From an uncultured Pelagibacteraceae bacterium (GTDB taxonomy: Bacteria > Pseudomonadota > Alphaproteobacteria > Pelagibacterales > Pelagibacteraceae), in the NCBI GenBank assembly GCA_902514695.1, contig CABXRR010000003.1, positions 1 through 64,000 on the forward strand: 64,000 bases of DNA. Reading direction: 5' to 3'. A model generated the notes under the pieces. The model was not told where the DNA came from, did no database searches, and saw only the letters and a program-made list of their open reading frames with translations. How positions within the stretch are numbered: the stretch's first letter is position 1; the number at the start of each line of letters is the position of its first letter. Positions 9,171 through 20,956 of the stretch are shown here, in pieces. A program made the translations under genes and the position numbers.

Positions 9171-10565
9171 ATGTCAGCAAACCTATCAGCAGTCTTTTAT
9201 TTAATTTCAGGTGTTTTATTTATCTTAGCATTGAGAGGTTTGTCCTCACCAGAAACCTCAAGACAAGGTAATCTTTTTGGAATAATTGGAATGGTAATAG
9301 CTATTAGTGTTACATTTCTGTCAGTTGGAAATTTTTCAACTGGTTTTTTATATGTTTTGATTTTTTTAATAATAGGTGGTGCGATAGGTTCGTTTATAGC
9401 TTTTAAAATTCCCATGACTGCTATGCCAGAACTTGTAGCGGGATTTCATAGTCTAGTTGGTTTAGCGGCTGTGTTAGTTGCTGTTTCTGCATTTATTAAT
9501 CCTGAGGCATTTAATCTTGGTACACCAGGTAATATTAAACTTGCTAGTTTAATAGAGATGTCGATAGGTGCAGCTGTAGGAGCAATTACTTTCTCTGGGT
9601 CTATTATAGCTTTTTTAAAACTACAGGGAATAATGTCAGGTGCACCGATAACTTTTAGAGGGCAGCATTTATTAAATGCTCTTATTCTAATTTCTATTGT
9701 CGTTTTAACTTATTTATTATGTGCGTCGCAATCTTCTAGTCTATTTTGGATTTTAATTGGTGTCTCATTTTTAATTGGGTTTTTATTAATTATTCCAATT
9801 GGTGGAGCCGATATGCCAGTAGTTATATCAATGCTAAATTCATACTCTGGTTGGGCTGCAGCTGGAATAGGTTTCACTTTGGAAAACACAGCATTAATTA
9901 TTACAGGTGCTTTAGTTGGTTCATCTGGGGCAATTCTCTCTTACATAATGTGTAAGGGTATGAACAGATCTTTTTTTAATGTCATCTTAGGAGGATTTGG
10001 TGCAACTGAACAATCTACTTCTAATAAAGATAAAGAGCAGAGACCTGTTAAAAGTGGTAATGCAGATGATGCAGCTTTTTTAATGAAAAATGCTTCATCA
10101 GTTATAATTGTACCTGGTTATGGAATGGCAGTTGCTCAAGCACAACATGCTTTAAGAGAAATGGTTGATACTTTGAAAAAAAATGACATAAAAGTTTCAT
10201 ATGCAATACACCCGGTTGCAGGAAGAATGCCAGGTCATATGAATGTATTGTTGGCAGAGGCAAATGTCCCCTATGATGAGGTTTTTGAATTAGAGGAAAT
10301 AAATAATGATTTTGCAAATGCAGATGTAGCATTTGTAATAGGAGCTAATGATGTAACAAACCCAGTTGCAAAAACTGATCCTCAAAGTCCAATTTATGGT
10401 ATGCCCGTATTGGATGTGGAAAAATGTAAATCAGTTTTATTTGTTAAAAGAAGTCTATCACCTGGATATGCAGGAATTGATAATGATCTTTTTTATAAAG
10501 AAAATACCTTAATGTTATTTGCTGATGCAAAAAAAATGACAGAGGATATTACAAAAAATCTTTAA
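9171..10565 (+). CDS. pntB: NAD(P)+ transhydrogenase subunit beta
   Basis: GADMPVVISMLNSYSGWAAAGIGF, VIIVPGYGMAVAQAQHALREM, HPVAGRMPGHMNVLLAEANVPYDEV. Confidence 0.97.
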   Translation: MSANLSAVFYLISGVLFILALRGLSSPETSRQGNLFGIIGMVIAISVTFLSVGNFSTGFLYVLIFLIIGGAIGSFIAFKIPMTAMPELVAGFHSLVGLAAVLVAVSAFINPEAFNLGTPGNIKLASLIEMSIGAAVGAITFSGSIIAFLKLQGIMSGAPITFRGQHLLNALILISIVVLTYLLCASQSSSLFWILIGVSFLIGFLLIIPIGGADMPVVISMLNSYSGWAAAGIGFTLENTALIITGALVGSSGAILSYIMCKGMNRSFFNVILGGFGATEQSTSNKDKEQRPVKSGNADDAAFLMKNASSVIIVPGYGMAVAQAQHALREMVDTLKKNDIKVSYAIHPVAGRMPGHMNVLLAEANVPYDEVFELEEINNDFANADVAFVIGANDVTNPVAKTDPQSPIYGMPVLDVEKCKSVLFVKRSLSPGYAGIDNDLFYKENTLMLFADAKKMTEDITKNL

Positions 10566-10574
10566 ATAATTAAT

Positions 10575-10651
<77 letters not shown>

Positions 10652-10657
10652 ATATTA

Positions 10658-10864
10658 TTAAATTCGGTTCTTAAGTTTGTTTAATTTTTTTACTCTTTTA
10701 ATATTTTCCTGGAGTATTCTTTTTTTCTTTTCAGACGGCTTTTCATAAGTATTTTTTAATTTAATAACCTTAAAAAATCCATCTCTCTGAAGTTTTCTTT
10801 TTAAAACTCTCAGTGCTTGTTCAACATTATTATCTTTTACTTCTATTTTAATAACTACCTCCAA
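10658..10864 (-). CDS. rpsU: 30S ribosomal protein S21
   Basis: VEQALRVLKRKLQRDGFFKVIKLKNTYEKPSEKKKR. Confidence 0.93.
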   Translation of the reverse strand: MEVVIKIEVKDNNVEQALRVLKRKLQRDGFFKVIKLKNTYEKPSEKKKRILQENIKRVKKLNKLKNRI

Positions 10865-10908
10865 AAAAATGCATAGTTAACATCTTTATAATTTTATGTC
10901 TATTTAAT

Positions 10909-11487
10909 TTATTCATTGATTCCAGTTTGTTTGAGTTTTTCCTTAAGTTTTTTTTCTCTCTTTATTCTTCTTTCAGCTTTTTCAATTGCTTCTATTAAAT
11001 CTTTTTGGGTAAATAAATTGAGTGCCACAGGATCTTTTGCTGATAAATTATTATAATTCCAATAACTCTTATTTCTTATAGAAGTAACAGAGTTCTTTGT
11101 AATTCCTACTAATCTAGCAATTTGTGAATCTTTCAATATATTATGCTGTTTAATAAGCCAGAGAGCTGAATCAGGTTTATCTTGACGTTTTGATAATGGA
11201 ACATATTTTTTTATTTTTTTTTCTTCATTAGAAATTTCAATGTCTGAACTTTTTATTTCTAATGGTCTATTTTCATCTTTTGATGATAGGTCAATCTCTT
11301 CCCTTGAAAGCTGTCCAGATATAATTGGATTATAAGCTTTAATACCCTTTGCCACTTCTCCATCTGCGATACCTTGGATTTCAACTTCATGCAGTTTACA
11401 AAAATCTGCTATTTGTTTAAATGTAAGAGTTGTATTTTCAACGAGCCATACAGCAGTTGCCATTGGCATTAAAGGTGCATTTGACAT
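10909..11487 (-). CDS. trcR: DUF1013 protein, cell cycle transcriptional regulator TrcR-like
   Basis: PLMPMATAVWLVENTTLTFKQIADFCKLHEVEIQGIADGEVA and SALWLIKQHNILKDSQIARLVGITKNSVTSIRNKSYWN. Confidence 0.85.
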   Translation of the reverse strand: MSNAPLMPMATAVWLVENTTLTFKQIADFCKLHEVEIQGIADGEVAKGIKAYNPIISGQLSREEIDLSSKDENRPLEIKSSDIEISNEEKKIKKYVPLSKRQDKPDSALWLIKQHNILKDSQIARLVGITKNSVTSIRNKSYWNYNNLSAKDPVALNLFTQKDLIEAIEKAERRIKREKKLKEKLKQTGINE

Positions 11488-11718
11488 TTAGCTTTTTTTT
11501 TCTGATTTAAAATTTTGAAATTTTTTATTAAATTTACTAATTCTTCCTTTATCCATCAATTTCTGTTTTCCGCCAGTCCAGGCAGAGTGAGACTTAGGGT
11601 CAATTTCTAGTTTAAGCAAATCACCTTCAGCCCCCCAAGTTGATTTTGTTTCAAATTGAGTGCCATCAGTCATCTCCACTTTTATAGTGTGGTAGTTAGG
11701 ATGAATTTTTTTTTTCAT
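11488..11718 (-). CDS. rpmE: 50S ribosomal protein L31
   Basis: [29 protein letters not shown]...[28 protein letters not shown]. Confidence 0.95.
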   Translation of the reverse strand: MKKKIHPNYHTIKVEMTDGTQFETKSTWGAEGDLLKLEIDPKSHSAWTGGKQKLMDKGRISKFNKKFQNFKSEKKS

Positions 11719-11753
11719 TTCGAGACTTATAGCAAATGATTTTTTTAAAACAA

Positions 11754-12494
11754 TTAAAAGTTATGTAATTTTTCTTGGAATTTTGTGTTTATATTTGGAT
11801 TAGACGCAATAACATTTATATTTTCAAGGTTATTAAGGTTTATGTCATTTATTATTCCACCTGCCTCTTTAACCAAAACAATACCAGCCGCAATATCCCA
11901 CAAATTTAAATCTTTTTGAAAATATCCATCATATCTTCCTGATGCAACATATGCTAAATCTAAAGCAGCACATCCAGTTTTTCTACTCGGAAAACCTAGT
12001 TCACTCCCAATGTTTCCACTTATTGCAAATAAACAATCTTGAATATTATTTTTATTAGAAACCCTTATCCTTTGATTGTTGAAAAAAGCACCATTATTTT
12101 TTTCGGCAAAAAAAATTTCATTTTTTATTGGATCAAAAATTAATCCTGAGATTATCTCATCATTTGATTTTAAGGCGATAGATATTGCAAAATGAGGAAT
12201 ACCATGTAAAAAATTTATAGTGCCATCAATCGGGTCAATTATCCATGTATTGTTATTATCCTTATTATTTTTAATCCCTCTTTCTTCAGATATTAAGGAG
12301 TAGGTTGGCCTTGCTTTTTCTAATTCTTCTATAATTATTTTTTCTACCTTAAAATCAGAATTAGTTACAAAATCTGTTGGTCCTTTTTTAGATACTTGTA
12401 ATTTTTCAATTTCTCCAAAATCTCTAATTAATGTCTTCGAAGCTTTTTCACTTGCTTTAATCATTACATTTAAGTTAGCCGAAATCGAATTCAT
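11754..12494 (-). CDS. suhB: inositol monophosphatase family protein
   Basis: [51 protein letters not shown]. Confidence 0.9.
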   Translation of the reverse strand: MNSISANLNVMIKASEKASKTLIRDFGEIEKLQVSKKGPTDFVTNSDFKVEKIIIEELEKARPTYSLISEERGIKNNKDNNNTWIIDPIDGTINFLHGIPHFAISIALKSNDEIISGLIFDPIKNEIFFAEKNNGAFFNNQRIRVSNKNNIQDCLFAISGNIGSELGFPSRKTGCAALDLAYVASGRYDGYFQKDLNLWDIAAGIVLVKEAGGIINDINLNNLENINVIASNPNINTKFQEKLHNF

Positions 12495-12498
12495 AAAA

Positions 12499-13059
12499 TC
12501 AAATTTTTTTTACATACTCAAGATTTCTAGTATCAATAATTACCTCATCTCCAGATTCAATAAAGGGAGGTACCTGAATGTTCAAACCATTATCAAGCAC
12601 AGCTGGTTTATATGACGAGGAAACTGTTTGACCTTTAAGAGCTGCATCAGTTGTTTCTATTTTGCATGTCACTTGATTTGGCAAATCAACGGAAATTGGA
12701 GCATCGTTATAAAAACTTACCGATACCTCTAGGTTTTCAGTAAGCAATTTACCTTTTTCACCAATAATATCTTTTTTAATTTCTATTTGTTCAAAAGTTT
12801 TTGGCTGTATAAAAAAATATCCGTTTTCATCTTCATATAAAAAATTGTAATTAATTTCCTCCAAAGAAGCTTTTTCTACAGTTTCATTTGATCTAAATCT
12901 TTCATTCAATTTTGTATTTTTATTAACGCTTTTCATTTCAACTTGTGCAAATGCTCCGCCCTTTCCTGGTTTTACGTGTTGGGTTTTAAGTACTTGCCAT
13001 AAATCATTCTTATACTCTATCAACATTCCTACTCTTATTTCACCAGCGTTAATTTTCAT
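12499..13059 (-). CDS. efp: elongation factor P
   Basis: GEIRVGMLIEYKNDLWQVLKTQHVKPGKGGAFAQVEMKSVNKNTKLNERFRS. Confidence 0.96.
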   Translation of the reverse strand: MKINAGEIRVGMLIEYKNDLWQVLKTQHVKPGKGGAFAQVEMKSVNKNTKLNERFRSNETVEKASLEEINYNFLYEDENGYFFIQPKTFEQIEIKKDIIGEKGKLLTENLEVSVSFYNDAPISVDLPNQVTCKIETTDAALKGQTVSSSYKPAVLDNGLNIQVPPFIESGDEVIIDTRNLEYVKKI

Positions 13060-13670
13060 TTTAGATATTTAATTGCCTCAGTTGGTTTGTATTTTTTATT
13101 CTTCCAAATGTAGCCTGAGATAGCTAAAAAGTTTGCTTTATTCAACAGTAGTTTTTGATAATTATGTGAATTAATACCACCAATAGCAACAATTGGAGTT
13201 TTTGTTATTTTTTTTATCCTTTTAAGTAAATTTATATTAGCTTTATATTTAGTTTTTTTTGTTTTTGATGTATTAAATGCTCCTAAAGCCAAATAATCAG
13301 CTTTATTCTTTATTGCAGCTTTAACTAGTTTAATTGAATTATGACAAGTAATTCCAATAATCTTATTTTTGAAGTACTTTTTAGCTTTAAGTATATGCAT
13401 ATCCTTTTGACCTAAATGACATCCATCAGAATTTAATTCTTTAGCAAGATGAACGTCATCATTAATTATTAATTTTGTATTATATTTTTTGCAAATTTTT
13501 TTTACTTTCTTTCCAATTAATAGTTTTTTTTTAAAAGATGTGTTTTTGAGCCTGAGTTGAAAGAAACTAACTTTTTTTAATTTTAATATTTCAATTAAGT
13601 CATTAAAAAATTTATTTTCTATTTTGTTGGGTGATATGAGATAAATAAATTTTTTTTTATTGATTTTCAA
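13056..13670 (-). CDS. thiE: thiamine phosphate synthase
   Basis: FQLRLKN, KLIINDDVHLAKELNSDGCHLGQKDM, TPIVAIGGIN. Confidence 0.87.
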   Translation of the reverse strand: MKINKKKFIYLISPNKIENKFFNDLIEILKLKKVSFFQLRLKNTSFKKKLLIGKKVKKICKKYNTKLIINDDVHLAKELNSDGCHLGQKDMHILKAKKYFKNKIIGITCHNSIKLVKAAIKNKADYLALGAFNTSKTKKTKYKANINLLKRIKKITKTPIVAIGGINSHNYQKLLLNKANFLAISGYIWKNKKYKPTEAIKYLK

Positions 13671-14667
13671 TTTCTTTTGACCATTTTCCCTGAGCTGCTA
13701 ATGTATTCATTTTTGCTCTATGATTGAAAATTCTCTGAGTGCCATCGATGTCTTGTATATTTTTTGACCAAAATTTTAAAGCACTTTGTTGAAGAGCTCT
13801 ACCATAAGAATAGCTCATTATAAAATTTGTATCATTTAATTTATTTATTAAATTAAGATTTTCTGTTGCCTCTAATTCTGATTGTCCACCAGATAAAAAT
13901 GCGATACCTGGCACTTCAGATGGGACTGAATTTTTTAAACATTCCAAAGTTAACTTTGCAATTTCCTCATTAGAAATTTTATTTTTAGATTTATTACCTG
14001 ATAAAATCATGTTGGGTTTTAATATAATTCCTGTTAAATCAACTTTGTGTAAAATAAGCTCTTCAAAACATTTTTTTATTACTTCAGAGGTTTTTTGATA
14101 ACAGTCTTTTGCCGAATGATCACCATCCATTAATACTTCAGGCTCAACAATAGGAACCATATTAGATTCTTGAACTAATGCAGAGTATCTAGCTAGCGCA
14201 TGAGCATTCGATTGTATGGATAGTTTGCTGGGATAATCTTTAGATATATTATAAACACCTCTCCATTTTGTAAATTTTGCCCCAAGATGAAAATATTCTC
14301 TCAATCTATCTCTTAACCCATCAAGACCTTCTGTAATTTTTTCATTCGGTGATCCTGCTAAAACTTTTGCTCCTGTATCCACTTTTATACCAGGATGAGA
14401 GCCCATAGATGAAATTAATTCTGGGATCTTGTTTTTTTTAGAAGATGTTTGTTTAATAGTTTCATCATATAAAATCACACCACCTATAAATTCTTTCATA
14501 CCCAAAGAACTAAAAAGAGTTTCTCTAAACAATAGTCTATTTTCTGGAGTTGATGGAACACTGACACCCTCTAATCTTTTTGTCATTGTGCCAGTGCTTT
14601 CATCAGCAGCCAGAATTCCTTTTCCATTGTTTAAAATTTCTAATGCTATTTTATTTAGTTCAGACAT
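13657..14667 (-). CDS. fbaB: class I fructose-bisphosphate aldolase
   Basis: GKGILAADESTGTMTKRLEGVSV, VPIVEPEVLMDG, ILKPNMILSG, GIAFLSGGQS, SYGRALQQSALKFW; class I motifs. Confidence 0.92.
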   Translation of the reverse strand: MSELNKIALEILNNGKGILAADESTGTMTKRLEGVSVPSTPENRLLFRETLFSSLGMKEFIGGVILYDETIKQTSSKKNKIPELISSMGSHPGIKVDTGAKVLAGSPNEKITEGLDGLRDRLREYFHLGAKFTKWRGVYNISKDYPSKLSIQSNAHALARYSALVQESNMVPIVEPEVLMDGDHSAKDCYQKTSEVIKKCFEELILHKVDLTGIILKPNMILSGNKSKNKISNEEIAKLTLECLKNSVPSEVPGIAFLSGGQSELEATENLNLINKLNDTNFIMSYSYGRALQQSALKFWSKNIQDIDGTQRIFNHRAKMNTLAAQGKWSKEIENQ

Positions 14668-14668
14668 A

Positions 14669-15847
14669 TTAATTTAAAGCTTTTATACCAGGAAGTTCTT
14701 TTCCTTCAAGATATTCTAAAAATGCTCCACCAGCAGTTGAAACAAAATTAAAATTATTAATTACATTGATTTGATTCAAAACTGCAATTGTATCTCCACC
14801 ACCTGCTATAGAATAAATCAAATTATTTTTACTTTTCTCAACAATTTTTTTTGCAATCTCATAACTACCTAATGCAAAACTAGGGTTTTCAAAGTAACCT
14901 GCTGGACCATTCCACAAAATAGTTTCACTTTTTTCAATTATATTTTGAATTTTATTTACAGTTCTTGGTCCAATGTCTAAGATTAAATCATCATTATTTA
15001 CTTCATTTAATTCTTTGATTTGAGCCTTATCTTCTTTATTTTTTCCTACAACAACATCTTCAGGATAGATAATTTTACATGAATGGTTTTTTGCAGTTTT
15101 AAAAATGTCCTCAATAATCGACTCACAATTATCCTCTTTAATTGATTTTCCTATTGGTTTTCCTAAATAATTGAGAATATTATTAGCCATACCACCCACA
15201 ATAATAATATTATCAAATTTCGGTATTAAATTTTTTATTATACTGATTTTTGTTGAGATTTTTGATCCTCCAACAATGCATGCAATAGGTTTTTTTATTT
15301 CAGTTGTTACTTTTTTTAATGCATTAATCTCTGTTTCTAATTGTAAACCAGCATAAGAAGGTAAAAATTCAGTAATTTTACTAACTGAAGCGTGAGCTCT
15401 GTGTGAACAAGAAAAAGCATCATTCACAAATATGTCTGCTAGTTTTGATAAATGTTTTGAAAAAATTGTGTCATTTTTTTCTTCTTGCTCATAAAATCTA
15501 ATATTTTCCAAAAAAATAATTTGTTCTTTTGGATCATTAAATAAATTATCTCTTTTAAGCTCTAAAATATTATCTTTAATGAGGCTAACTTTTTGATTTA
15601 ATTTTTTTTCTAAACTTTCACAAATTGGCTTAAGCGAAAGAGCTTTATCAACCTTACCTTTCGGTCGACCAACATGAGAAATGACTAAAATCTTAGATTT
15701 CTTTTTTATTAAAAAATTAATTACAGGTAATATTTTATCTATTCTTGTTTGGTCTGTAATCATTCCATTTTTGAGAGGAACATTTAAATCTAGTCTCAAT
15801 AAAACTATTTTTTCACTCAAATTTTCTTGATCTTTAATATATTTCAT
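14669..15847 (-). CDS. pgk: phosphoglycerate kinase
   Basis: VLLRLDLNVPLKNG, ISHVGRPKG, FVNDAFSCSHRAHAS, WNGPAGYFE, AGGGDT. Confidence 0.97.
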   Translation of the reverse strand: MKYIKDQENLSEKIVLLRLDLNVPLKNGMITDQTRIDKILPVINFLIKKKSKILVISHVGRPKGKVDKALSLKPICESLEKKLNQKVSLIKDNILELKRDNLFNDPKEQIIFLENIRFYEQEEKNDTIFSKHLSKLADIFVNDAFSCSHRAHASVSKITEFLPSYAGLQLETEINALKKVTTEIKKPIACIVGGSKISTKISIIKNLIPKFDNIIIVGGMANNILNYLGKPIGKSIKEDNCESIIEDIFKTAKNHSCKIIYPEDVVVGKNKEDKAQIKELNEVNNDDLILDIGPRTVNKIQNIIEKSETILWNGPAGYFENPSFALGSYEIAKKIVEKSKNNLIYSIAGGGDTIAVLNQINVINNFNFVSTAGGAFLEYLEGKELPGIKALN

Positions 15848-16848
15848 TAAGAAATTTTATGAAGGTATTCTGCTATGTCACACATTCTATTTGAAAAACC
15901 CCACTCATTATCGTACCAAGCCGAAATTTTACCCATATTTCCTCCGACAACATTTGTCAAACTTGCATCAACGATAGATGAGGCGGGATTATGGTTGAAG
16001 TCTATAGATACAAGTTTTTCTTGAGTAATTTCAAGAACCTTGCTTTTTTTGCTAAAGTTTAGAAATGCTGAATTAATTTTTTCTACACTTAAGTCTTTTT
16101 TTGTACAAAAGACAAGTTCAACTAAAGAAACATTAGGCGTAGGTACCCTCATTGCTATACCTTCTAATTTTCCTTTAAGAGAGGGTATAATTTCACCTAT
16201 AGCTTTTGATGCACCAGTCGAGGTGGGAACAATAGATTGGCCTGCCGAACGAGCTCTTCTCGGATCTTTATGAGAATTATCCAAAATTCTTTGATCACTT
16301 GTATAAGCATGAATTGTTGTCATAAAGCCTTTTTCGATTTCAAAATTTTCATTTAAAACATGAACCACTGGTGCGAGACAATTCGTTGTACAAGAAGCAG
16401 CAGAAATAACTTTGTCATCTTTTTTCAGTTCTAATTCATTCACTCCAAATACAATGGTTTTATCAGCATTTTTACATGGCGCAGAAACAAGAACTTTTTT
16501 TGCTCCATTATCAAGATGAGTTTTTAATTTATCTTTAGAATTAAATTTCCCAGTGCATTCAAAAACATAATCCACACCATGTTTCCCCCAGTTAATATTT
16601 TTTAAGTCTGTTTCTTGACTAAAGGTAATTTTATTTTTGTTAATAATCAGATGTTTATCATCAAAATCTATATCAGCTTTAAATTTTCCATGGATGGAAT
16701 CATATTTTAAGAGAGTTGAACAAGCTTCAGAATTTGTTCTATTGTTGATATGTTTAATTTCTATATTCTTATCATTGGTCTCAATTATAGATCGAATAAT
16801 CATTCTTCCAATTCTACCCATTCCGTTTATGCCAACTTTTATTTTCAT
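15847..16848 (-). CDS. gap: glyceraldehyde-3-phosphate dehydrogenase
   Basis: [58 protein letters not shown]. Confidence 0.97.
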   Translation of the reverse strand: MKIKVGINGMGRIGRMIIRSIIETNDKNIEIKHINNRTNSEACSTLLKYDSIHGKFKADIDFDDKHLIINKNKITFSQETDLKNINWGKHGVDYVFECTGKFNSKDKLKTHLDNGAKKVLVSAPCKNADKTIVFGVNELELKKDDKVISAASCTTNCLAPVVHVLNENFEIEKGFMTTIHAYTSDQRILDNSHKDPRRARSAGQSIVPTSTGASKAIGEIIPSLKGKLEGIAMRVPTPNVSLVELVFCTKKDLSVEKINSAFLNFSKKSKVLEITQEKLVSIDFNHNPASSIVDASLTNVVGGNMGKISAWYDNEWGFSNRMCDIAEYLHKIS

Positions 16849-18788
16849 AGTTTTTTTTTAATCTCTTTAATTATACTTTCCGAACTTAATTTAAAATGTT
16901 CATAAATTTCTTTATAAGGTGCACTTTTTCCGAAATCATTAATTCCAAAGTTTAATCCATTCGTACCTGTATATTTTTTCCAATAATTTGTTTCAGAAGC
17001 TTCAATAGAAACAACCATTTCAGTTTCAGTTAGAATTTTATTTTTATAATCTTTACTTTGTTGATCAAATAATTCCTGACAAGGCATGGATATTACTTTC
17101 GAATAAATACTTTCTGTGGCTAATTTATGACTAATGTCACAAGCTAAACTTGTTTCTGAACCTGAGGAAATTAATGTCAATTTTATTTCTTCTCCAGTTC
17201 TTAAAACTTCATAAGCACCACAAGATGATTCATTTTTTGTGTTATATTGATTTCTTATTGGTTTAACACCCTGTCGTGTTAGAGCGATTACACTTGGTGT
17301 ATTTTTACTTTCAATAGCTAATTGCCAACTCTCAAATGTTTCAATTAAGTCAGCTGGTCTAAATACATTCAGATTTGGAATTGATCTTAAACCAGTTAGT
17401 TGTTCAATTGGCTGATGAGTTGGTCCATCTTCTCCAAGTCCAATAGAATCATGTGTAAAAATATAAATAACTCTTTGTTTCATCATAGCCGCCAATCTAA
17501 TAGATGGCTTGCAGTAATCACTAAAAATTAAAAAAGTTCCACCATATGGGATCAAATTACTATGCAAAGCTATTCCGTTCATTATTCCACACATTGCATG
17601 TTCTCTAACTCCATAGTGAATATAATTTCCTGAAAAATTTGTTGGCTTAATTATTTTATGGTCTTTAGTTTTAGTATTATTTGAACCAGCAAGATCAGCT
17701 GAACCTCCAATAAGATTTGGCAATTTAGAAACTATATCTAAAAACATTTCAGAAGCTTTTCTGGTTGCTAGAGATTTAGAGTTTTTTAAGTAATTTTTTT
17801 TAAGTTTTTCAATTGAATTATTGAATGAACTTAGTTTTTCATTTTTTAATAAAATATTTTTAAATTTATTTTCATGTTTCTTAGCTTTTTTGCTAGCTTC
17901 ATTCCCAATTTTTTTCCACTCATTTAATAAATTTTTTGAAATTTGAAAAGGTTCATATTTCCATCCTAATTTTTTTCTTACTAAATTTATTTCATCTTCT
18001 CCTAAAGGACTTCCATGAGATGATGCTTTTCCACTTTTATTTGGTGAGCCATAACCAATTGTCGTTTTACAAGAAATGGCAATAGGCCTTTTTGATTTTT
18101 GTGCTTTTTTTAAAGCTTTGGTTATCTCTTTGTAATTATGACCATTAATTTTTAAATAATTCCAACCATAACTCTTAAACCTTTTTTCGTGGTCATCAGA
18201 AACAGCTAAGCTAGTTGGTCCATCAATAGAAATTGAATTATTGTCAAAAAGTAAAATCAGATTTTTTAATTTTAAATGTCCAGCTAGACTTAATGCTTCA
18301 TGGCTTATTCCTTCCATTAAGCATCCATCTCCAGCTAGGACATAAGTTTTGTGATTAATTTTTTTTTTACCAAGTTTTTTTTTTAAAATTTCTTCTGATA
18401 TAGCAAAACCAACTGCATTCGAAATTCCTTGCCCTAAGGGACCAGTAGTAGTCTCTATTCCAGAATTTGGATGGTATTCAGGATGACCGGCACAAATGCA
18501 ATCTATTTGTCTAAAATTTTTTATATCAGATATTGAAACACTTTTATAACCAGTCAAATATAAAAGTGAATAAAGCAACATAGAACCATGTCCCGCAGAA
18601 AGCACAAACCTGTCCCTGTTTATCCAGCTTGGGTTCTTTGGGTTAAAATTTAAAAAATCTTTAAAAAGGACAGTTGCCACATCAGCCATTCCCATTGGCA
18701 TTCCTGGATGCCCAGAATTAGCTTTTTGAACTGCATCCATAGACAAAAATCTAATACAATTAGCTAGTTCTTTATATTGTTTGCTCAA
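16845..18788 (-). CDS. tkt: transketolase
   Basis: [69 protein letters not shown]. Confidence 0.97.
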   Translation of the reverse strand: MSKQYKELANCIRFLSMDAVQKANSGHPGMPMGMADVATVLFKDFLNFNPKNPSWINRDRFVLSAGHGSMLLYSLLYLTGYKSVSISDIKNFRQIDCICAGHPEYHPNSGIETTTGPLGQGISNAVGFAISEEILKKKLGKKKINHKTYVLAGDGCLMEGISHEALSLAGHLKLKNLILLFDNNSISIDGPTSLAVSDDHEKRFKSYGWNYLKINGHNYKEITKALKKAQKSKRPIAISCKTTIGYGSPNKSGKASSHGSPLGEDEINLVRKKLGWKYEPFQISKNLLNEWKKIGNEASKKAKKHENKFKNILLKNEKLSSFNNSIEKLKKNYLKNSKSLATRKASEMFLDIVSKLPNLIGGSADLAGSNNTKTKDHKIIKPTNFSGNYIHYGVREHAMCGIMNGIALHSNLIPYGGTFLIFSDYCKPSIRLAAMMKQRVIYIFTHDSIGLGEDGPTHQPIEQLTGLRSIPNLNVFRPADLIETFESWQLAIESKNTPSVIALTRQGVKPIRNQYNTKNESSCGAYEVLRTGEEIKLTLISSGSETSLACDISHKLATESIYSKVISMPCQELFDQQSKDYKNKILTETEMVVSIEASETNYWKKYTGTNGLNFGINDFGKSAPYKEIYEHFKLSSESIIKEIKKKL

Positions 18789-18843
18789 AAAATTATCCTG
18801 CCTAGACTAAGAAGATTCTATTTAATAATATAATTATATATAT

Positions 18844-19167
18844 ATGAAATCTGTGACTGAAAAAGAAAAAAGATTGAATTTGGCGTTAACAAAATTAAAA
18901 AATTTAAATCTCGGAAACCCAGAAATAAAAAAAAACATTGAAAATTTAAAAAGTCAGAAAAATCAATTAGAAATTGAAAAACAAGATTTAGAGGAAAAAT
19001 TTAAAAGTTTAACAGATGATTTTAATAATTTAAGTAAAAAATTAGATGAATTTCAAAATCAAGAAAAAATTGAGCAAAAAAAACAAATGGAGTTTTCTGA
19101 AAAAATTGATGAATTAAATCAAGAAACAGATACTTTACTAGAAGAAATAGATAAATGGCAAACGTAA
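18844..19167 (+). CDS. coiled-coil protein (DUF4164-like) upstream of zapA
   Basis: 107 aa charged coiled coil; gene order immediately before zapA. Confidence 0.55.
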   Translation: MKSVTEKEKRLNLALTKLKNLNLGNPEIKKNIENLKSQKNQLEIEKQDLEEKFKSLTDDFNNLSKKLDEFQNQEKIEQKKQMEFSEKIDELNQETDTLLEEIDKWQT

Positions 19168-19598
19168 GTATTAAATTTAACGGAAAAGAATTTTTGTTAT
19201 CATGTGAGGATGGACAAGAAGAACATTTAGAAGAATTATTAATTCAAATTAATCAAAAATTCAATAATCTTAAAAACGATTTAGGAAATTTAGGTGAAAA
19301 TAAACTTTTATTAATTACAGCTGTTAAAGTAATGGATGAATATTATGAAACTAAGAAAAAAGTAGATCAAAAAAAGGATGAATTAAAAAATTTGACTAAT
19401 AAATTTAAAGAACTTAAATCTTTAATCTATGAATATAGAGATAAAAAAGAATTAGAAATTGATCAATTAAATGAAAACCATTTTAAGTTAAAAGAAGAAA
19501 TTGAAAAAAATAAAGAAAATTACGAAAAACTAATTGATGAAGCAACTGATGAAATTTCAAGTTTTGTTGAAAAGGCAAATTTAGAAAATTTATCTTAA
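19155..19598 (+). CDS. zapA: cell division protein ZapA
   Basis: VSIKFNGKEFLLSCEDGQEEHLEELLIQINQKF...ENKLLLITAVKVMDE. Confidence 0.85.
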   Translation: MANVSIKFNGKEFLLSCEDGQEEHLEELLIQINQKFNNLKNDLGNLGENKLLLITAVKVMDEYYETKKKVDQKKDELKNLTNKFKELKSLIYEYRDKKELEIDQLNENHFKLKEEIEKNKENYEKLIDEATDEISSFVEKANLENLS

Positions 19599-19605
19599 AA
19601 TCATT

Positions 19606-20145
19606 GTGTCAAAATCTCAACTCAGAAAAAAAATTTTAAAAATTAGGAAAAGAAAATACCCCAAGTATGAAGAGATAAATTTTAACAATATTATAAAAAT
19701 AGTAAAAAAAGAAAAAATTAACAATAAAATTATTGGTGGATATTATCCATATAATTATGAAGTAAATGTAATTAAAATTTTAGAGAAATTTGAAAAACTA
19801 AATTTCTTAGTTACATTGCCTAAAATAAATAAAAACTATCAAATGGATTTTTTTCATTGGTCGGCTAAAGATCCCTTATTAATTAACAAATATGGAATTC
19901 CTGAGCCAACTTCAAACAAAATAAATTATCCTAATATTTTGTTAGTACCTCTTGTGGCTTTTGACAAACATCTTAATAGAGTTGGCTATGGTGGAGGATT
20001 TTACGATAGATATATAAAAAAACTTAAGAAAAAAAAAAAGATTATAACAATCGGTTTAGCTTATTCTTTTCAAAAAGCTAAAAAGATACCAATTAATAAA
20101 TATGACATTAAATTAGATTTTATAGTCACAGAAAAACAAAACTAA
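19606..20145 (+). CDS. 5-formyltetrahydrofolate cyclo-ligase (GTG start)
   Basis: SKSQLRKKILKIRKRK, LLVPLVAFDKHLNRVGYGGGFYDRYI. Confidence 0.92.
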   Translation: MSKSQLRKKILKIRKRKYPKYEEINFNNIIKIVKKEKINNKIIGGYYPYNYEVNVIKILEKFEKLNFLVTLPKINKNYQMDFFHWSAKDPLLINKYGIPEPTSNKINYPNILLVPLVAFDKHLNRVGYGGGFYDRYIKKLKKKKKIITIGLAYSFQKAKKIPINKYDIKLDFIVTEKQN

Positions 20146-20949
20146 ATGAAAATATTATTTTTAGGGGACGTGGTTGGAATTTCAGGTTGTTCGAAAATAA
20201 TGAATAATCTTCTTAATCAAATAAAGATAAATAATATTGATTTTGTAATTGTAAATGCTGAAAATGCGGATGACACAGGTGTTGGATTAACAAAAGAAAT
20301 TTGTGAGGATTTTTTTAGATGTGGTGTTAATGTGATCACAACTGGAAATCATGTTTGGGATCAAAAAAATATAATGAATTTTATAGATAAAGAAAATCGA
20401 TTACTACGTCCAAAAAATTTATTTGAACCAGCACCAGGTAAAGGATTTGAAATTTATACTACTTCTAAAGATATTAAAATTGGTGTCCTAAATTTAATGG
20501 GAAATGTTTTTATGAAAAAATGTGAGGATGTTTTTGAAACGTCAAAAAACTTTATGGAAAAATATAAATTAAAAGAAGATTATGATTTTCTAGTAGTTGA
20601 TTTTCATGGAGAAATTACTAGTGAGAAAAATGCTGTAGGACATTATTTTGATGGAAAAGCAACTTTGGTTATTGGAACTCATACACATATACCAACTAAT
20701 GATGCTAGAGTTTTAGAAAATGGAACTGCGTATCAAACAGATGCAGGAATGTGTGGTGATTATAATTCAGTAATAGGAATGAATAAAAATAATTCATTAA
20801 ATAGATTTTTAAAAAAAGACTCTATTAAACACTTCCCGGCAGAGGGTGAGGCCACTTTATGTGGTGTTATTGTTGATTGTGATATAAAAACAGGTTTAGC
20901 TAAAAAAATAAAAAGTTTTATTTTTGGAGGTCAGTTGAGTAATACTTAA
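20146..20949 (+). CDS. YmdB-family metallophosphoesterase
   Basis: MKILFLGDVVGISG, NAENADDTGVGLT, TGNHVWDQK, DFHGEITSEKNAVGHYFDG, GTHTHIPTNDARVLENGTAYQTDAGMCGDYNSVIGM. Confidence 0.93.
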   Translation: MKILFLGDVVGISGCSKIMNNLLNQIKINNIDFVIVNAENADDTGVGLTKEICEDFFRCGVNVITTGNHVWDQKNIMNFIDKENRLLRPKNLFEPAPGKGFEIYTTSKDIKIGVLNLMGNVFMKKCEDVFETSKNFMEKYKLKEDYDFLVVDFHGEITSEKNAVGHYFDGKATLVIGTHTHIPTNDARVLENGTAYQTDAGMCGDYNSVIGMNKNNSLNRFLKKDSIKHFPAEGEATLCGVIVDCDIKTGLAKKIKSFIFGGQLSNT

Positions 20950-20956
20950 ATAATTT